Origin: an uncultured bacterium
Lineage (GTDB): Bacteria; Myxococcota_A; UBA796; CAJQPC01
Reading direction: 5' to 3'
DNA: 37,687 nt
NCBI GenBank assembly: GCA_905480105.1
Contig: CAJQPC010000109.1
Location: forward strand, 1-37,687
Notes under the pieces: generated by a model
The model's database searches: none
Told to the model about the DNA's origin: nothing
Seen by the model: only the letters and a program-made list of their open reading frames with translations
Made by a program: the position numbers and the translations under genes
Shown here: piece by piece, positions 34,409 to 37,687 of the stretch
Layout: the number at the start of each line of letters is the position of its first letter
Position numbering within the stretch: position 1 is the first letter of the stretch

Positions 34409-35041
34409 ATGCCCTGGCTCCGATCCGATACGAGCGACTTTGCAGCCATCGCCCAAGCCGCCCCTGGCTGGTACTGGGTGATGCGTCCAAGACAGGTAGG
34501 GCCGCGCGCCTACGATGCCCGCGACGGCGTGCTCTGCTTGGTGCTTGTCCAAGCAAACGGCAGTCTGCTCTCGCCCCTCGCAGACCTACGGGAACTCTCC
34601 CAGCACGACCTAAGCTGCCTAGACGACGACTCCGGCGCACGCTTCCCCACCTGGTTCTCCGGCCCCGTCTCTCCTGGGCCCTTGGTCGGCACCATCACCG
34701 CAAGCCCCACCGGCTCCATGCAGGTAGACGGTCAGGCCCCCGCTACCCCAGGCTGGCACTGGTGCCGCACAAACCCGGGCGCCCCGCTGCTCTTGGTGGA
34801 CGGGCAAGGTATCGGCCCCATTTACTTGGCCGAAGACGAGCACCAAAACATCCAGGTCTACCTGGCCCAGACCGTCAGCGGCCAAGCCATCGACGTAGGT
34901 GAGTTCGGCTTTGCTGAGCCGCTGGTCAGCAAAGGCGGCGTGATCGACGCAGGTGGCTCGCTCGGCCGCGACACCGGCTACTTCCACGGCCAACTGCACG
35001 CGCCCGCCGGCCTACCTGACACCCAGGGTCATCAAGGATAG
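34409..35041 (+). CDS. Hypothetical protein with possible internal duplication
   Basis: I do not recognise this 210-residue protein. It begins MPWLRSDTSDFAAIAQ and has no signal peptide, membrane helix or catalytic motif. Two segments look alike: APGWYWVMRPRQVGPRAY (about 18-35) and TPGWHWCRTNPGAPLLLV (about 113-130). Each is followed by hydrophobic strands (VLCLVLVQANGS and NIQVYLAQTVSG), suggesting a duplicated beta-rich module of roughly 90 residues. The ATG at 34409 is preferred because of the strong AGGAGGT before it; a longer frame from 34274 overlaps the region upstream of glpD without added sense. It ends 24 bases before mutA, so it may be co-transcribed with the methylmalonyl-CoA mutase genes. 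Confidence 0.7.
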   Translation: MPWLRSDTSDFAAIAQAAPGWYWVMRPRQVGPRAYDARDGVLCLVLVQANGSLLSPLADLRELSQHDLSCLDDDSGARFPTWFSGPVSPGPLVGTITASPTGSMQVDGQAPATPGWHWCRTNPGAPLLLVDGQGIGPIYLAEDEHQNIQVYLAQTVSGQAIDVGEFGFAEPLVSKGGVIDAGGSLGRDTGYFHGQLHAPAGLPDTQGHQG

Positions 35042-35065
35042 AGGGCCTCCGAGTATAAAGGCCCC

Positions 35066-36808
35066 ATGCATCCTCTGAACCAGTCCTTCGAAATCCCCGC
35101 ACTCCAGGACTGGCAGGAAAGGGTGGTCCAAGACCTTAAAGGTCGTGACTTTGACCGCACCTTGGTCACCCGCACACTCGAAGGGCTGAAGATTCAGCCC
35201 CTGTACACCCAGGCACCCAGCGCAGCTGAGGAGCTTCCCGGCCAGGCCCCCTACCGGCGAGGCGCCAGCGCACTGGGCGGCACCCGGGACCTGTGGGAGA
35301 TGCGCCAGCCGGTCTCCACCGCAGCCCACGCCGACGAGGCGCTGCGACTCGGGGCCTCTGCCATTGCGGTCTCAGACCCTGCCGACCTTCAGGCGATCCT
35401 GAGCGCCGTCGACTCCGAGCTGGCCCCGGTACATCTACACGGAGGAGCGTCCCAGAGCGCCGAGCAGGCCCTGGAGTGGGGTCTCAACGGCGGCCTGGGC
35501 ATCTCAGTGGCCACCGATCTGGCTCGAGATGGTGGCTTGCCACAGTCCCTCGATGACGCGTGGAGGAGAGCGAGCTGGGCCCTGGGTGCAGCCCCTTCTG
35601 GCACCTTGGCTCTTGCCGTGGACGGCAGCGTCTTTCACCACGCTGGCGCAGACGAGGCCAGCGATATTGCGCTGAGCTTGGCAGCGGTCGCTGAATCGCT
35701 GCGCGCCTTGGAGACTTTGGGCCACGATCCCGAGCAAATCTTAGCGGCCACCGAGCTGCGCGTCGCACTGGATGCACGCATGCTCCTTGGCATCGCCAAG
35801 CTGCGCGCTCTGCGCCTGTGCTGGAGTCAGTTGGTTAGAGCTTGCGGCGCCGACGTGCCTCCGCGAATCCACGCCCAACTCTCCGCACGCGTGCAGACCC
35901 GCCGCGACGTATGGGTGAACATCTTGCGCAACAGCGTGGCGGTCTTCGCCGGTGCTGTGGGCGGCGCCCAAGCCATCAGCTCCCTGCCTTTTGCCGACTG
36001 CGCAGAAGAGGACGACCAACGGCTGGCTCGACGCATCGCCAGAAACACACAGCTGGTGCTCGCTCAGGAATCTCACCTGGCACGGGTCATTGATCCAGCC
36101 GGCGGCGCATACGCCTTAGAGACCTGGACCCAGGAGCTGGCCCAGGCTGCCTGGACTCAGTTCCAAGCCATCGATGAAGCTGGCGGGCTCATCGCGAGCT
36201 TGAAGAAGGGACGTATACAGAGCGCCCTGCAAGCGGTGGGCAGCAAGCGCCAGCGCCGCATTTCCAGCCGCGCCCAGCCCATCACAGGGGTCTCGGAGTT
36301 TCCCCTGGTCGGCGAGCGACGCCCCGAGCTGCGCCCGGAGCCCCCTCCCCTGCAGCAACCGGCCTACAGCCGGGTCCAGGCTGTGCACTCTCTGCGGGAC
36401 TCCGCGGTGTACGAGGCGCTTCGAGATCACGCAGACCGGAGCGAGGATCGATGCATTTTGTTGGCCTGTATCGGTACGCCATCCGCCCACAGCGCGCGCT
36501 TGGGCTTTGCCAGCAACCTGGTCCAGGCCGGCGGATTTGAGCCCATTCCCTTGCTCATCAACCTAAAGAACACCAAAAAGGTCATGGCTCAGAGCGGCTG
36601 CAGCCGTGTCGTGCTCTGCGGCAGCGATGCGGACTACGCCACGCACGCCGCGGCCCTCTCTACGCAGCTCTGCCTGCTGGGTGCCAGCAGCGTTTTCGTG
36701 GCCGGCAAGCCCCCGCCTGACCCGAAAGACTGTCCTGATGTGAGCGGCTACATGTTCTACCGCTGCGATGCGCTCGCTGTGTTGCGCAAGCTTTGGGGGC
36801 TGGCATGA
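35066..36808 (+). CDS. mutA: Methylmalonyl-CoA mutase small (beta) subunit
   Basis: This is the non-catalytic partner of the B12-dependent mutase that interconverts methylmalonyl-CoA and succinyl-CoA (propionate and odd-chain metabolism). The 580-residue protein has the TIM-barrel region of the family ([40 protein letters not shown], then [20 protein letters not shown] and [15 protein letters not shown]). Its C-terminal domain is B12-binding-like but lacks the DxHxxG motif, reading [10 protein letters not shown] instead, as expected for a small subunit. The start is the ATG at 35066 with a weak purine stretch upstream. The stop overlaps mutB as ATGA, so the subunits are made at equal rates. 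Confidence 0.93.
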   Translation: MHPLNQSFEIPALQDWQERVVQDLKGRDFDRTLVTRTLEGLKIQPLYTQAPSAAEELPGQAPYRRGASALGGTRDLWEMRQPVSTAAHADEALRLGASAIAVSDPADLQAILSAVDSELAPVHLHGGASQSAEQALEWGLNGGLGISVATDLARDGGLPQSLDDAWRRASWALGAAPSGTLALAVDGSVFHHAGADEASDIALSLAAVAESLRALETLGHDPEQILAATELRVALDARMLLGIAKLRALRLCWSQLVRACGADVPPRIHAQLSARVQTRRDVWVNILRNSVAVFAGAVGGAQAISSLPFADCAEEDDQRLARRIARNTQLVLAQESHLARVIDPAGGAYALETWTQELAQAAWTQFQAIDEAGGLIASLKKGRIQSALQAVGSKRQRRISSRAQPITGVSEFPLVGERRPELRPEPPPLQQPAYSRVQAVHSLRDSAVYEALRDHADRSEDRCILLACIGTPSAHSARLGFASNLVQAGGFEPIPLLINLKNTKKVMAQSGCSRVVLCGSDADYATHAAALSTQLCLLGASSVFVAGKPPPDPKDCPDVSGYMFYRCDALAVLRKLWGLA

Positions 36809-37687
36809 GCCGCATTCCGAACTTCTCCAAAGTGGACCTGAACCTCGAGGCTGGTTTGGCCTTGCAGTCGCAGTGGGTTGATACATTTTCTGCGGCGGCT
36901 GGACAGGCCCCAGACACCGCCGTTCAGAGCACCCCGGAAGGCATACCCGTCTCTCCGCTCTACCATGCCAAAGACCTGCCCCACATGGGCACCTTGCCCG
37001 GTCTGCCTCCCTTTGTGCGCGGCCCCTACGCCAGCATGTATGTGATGCGGCCGTGGACTGTGCGTCAGTACGCTGGGTTCTCTACTGCGGAGAAGAGCAA
37101 CGCCTTTTACCGGCGCAACCTGGCCCAAGGGCAAAAGGGCCTGAGCATCGCCTTCGATCTAGCCACACATCGTGGCTACGACTCCGACCATCCACGCGTC
37201 ACAGGCGACGTGGGAATGGCAGGCGTGGCCATCGACTCCATCCTGGACATGCGGGTGCTTTTCGATGGCATCCCCCTGGACAAGATGAGCGTCTCGATGA
37301 CCATGAACGGCGCCGTACTGCCCATTCTGGCGCTGTACATCGTGGCCGCCGAAGAGCAGGGCGTTGCACCGGAGAAGCTGAGCGGGACCATTCAGAACGA
37401 CATTCTGAAAGAGTTTATGGTCCGCAACACATACATTTACCCACCCGCCCCAAGCATGCGCATCATCTCGGACATATTCGAGTACACCTCCACGAAGATG
37501 CCGCGTTTCAACTCCATCTCCATCAGCGGCTACCACATGCAGGAGGCTGGCGCGACCGCCGATCTGGAGCTGGCCTACACCCTAGCTGACGGACTCCAGT
37601 ACCTGCAATCGGGCGTGGATGCGGGATTGGATATCGACGCATTTGCCCCCCGCCTGAGCTTCTTCTGGGCCATCGGCATGAACTTCT
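36805..37687 (+). CDS. mutB: Methylmalonyl-CoA mutase large (alpha) subunit, 5' part
   Basis: This is the catalytic, adenosylcobalamin-binding subunit. The 294 codons in the window cover the substrate-binding TIM barrel. They include [20 protein letters not shown] (with the conserved active-site Tyr region), [59 protein letters not shown] and [20 protein letters not shown], all typical of MutB. The cobalamin domain with DxHxxG must lie beyond the right edge. The gene starts inside the mutA stop (ATGA) and is translationally coupled to it. Confidence 0.97.
   Translation, partial: MSRIPNFSKVDLNLEAGLALQSQWVDTFSAAAGQAPDTAVQSTPEGIPVSPLYHAKDLPHMGTLPGLPPFVRGPYASMYVMRPWTVRQYAGFSTAEKSNAFYRRNLAQGQKGLSIAFDLATHRGYDSDHPRVTGDVGMAGVAIDSILDMRVLFDGIPLDKMSVSMTMNGAVLPILALYIVAAEEQGVAPEKLSGTIQNDILKEFMVRNTYIYPPAPSMRIISDIFEYTSTKMPRFNSISISGYHMQEAGATADLELAYTLADGLQYLQSGVDAGLDIDAFAPRLSFFWAIGMNF

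Overview
This is a gene-dense window of high GC content with no tRNA, rRNA, CRISPR array, insertion sequence or phage gene that I can see. It looks chromosomal. Several traits suggest a Myxococcota-like (former Deltaproteobacteria) organism. There are many lipoproteins with Asp/Ser/Thr/Gly-rich linkers after the lipobox. A predicted metalloprotease ends in a MYXO-CTERM-like tail. A zinc ribbon is fused to a kinase-like domain, PP2C phosphatases carry cyclic-nucleotide-binding domains, and a CotH-kinase/lamin-tail lipoprotein is present. The lineage is inferred from gene content only.

Layout. 1-2038 (-) is recQ, running off the left edge. 2434-4799 (+) is fdhD translationally coupled to a GT-C-like membrane protein. 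4982-6171 (-) is a broken SGNH-hydrolase-like gene with a frameshift, an in-frame stop and a missing 5' end. 6440-7740 (-) is a lipoprotein coupled to a small beta-propeller protein. 7796-8251 (+) is a short inorganic pyrophosphatase. 8265-10277 (-) is a membrane-anchored zinc-ribbon pseudokinase, divergent from a two-gene membrane operon at 10347-13258 (+) that ends with a YihY/BrkB protein.

13277-19038 (-) is a compact six-gene run. In transcription order it encodes an exported transglutaminase-like protein, an orphan ABC ATPase, a lipoprotein, MlaE, MlaF and a gluzincin-like metalloprotease. Most junctions overlap or nearly touch, so the genes are probably co-transcribed, perhaps for envelope maintenance. 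19089-25809 (+) is a four-gene run: a degenerate PP2C-cNBD protein, an apparently active PP2C-cNBD protein, a TonB-dependent receptor carrying a TonB-C-like domain, and a propeller/thioredoxin-like lipoprotein.

25911-34310 (-) holds a 1008-residue CotH-kinase lipoprotein, a 1166-residue RTX-repeat lipoprotein and glpD. 34409-37687 (+) holds an unrecognised protein with a possible internal duplication, then mutA and the first part of mutB, the two subunits of methylmalonyl-CoA mutase.

The most unusual parts are the coupled pair of inactive and active PP2C-cNBD proteins, the zinc-ribbon pseudokinase, the mlaEF operon without mlaD, the RTX protein exported as a lipoprotein, and the triply damaged SGNH gene. 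No database search was possible. Family calls rest on motifs read by eye.
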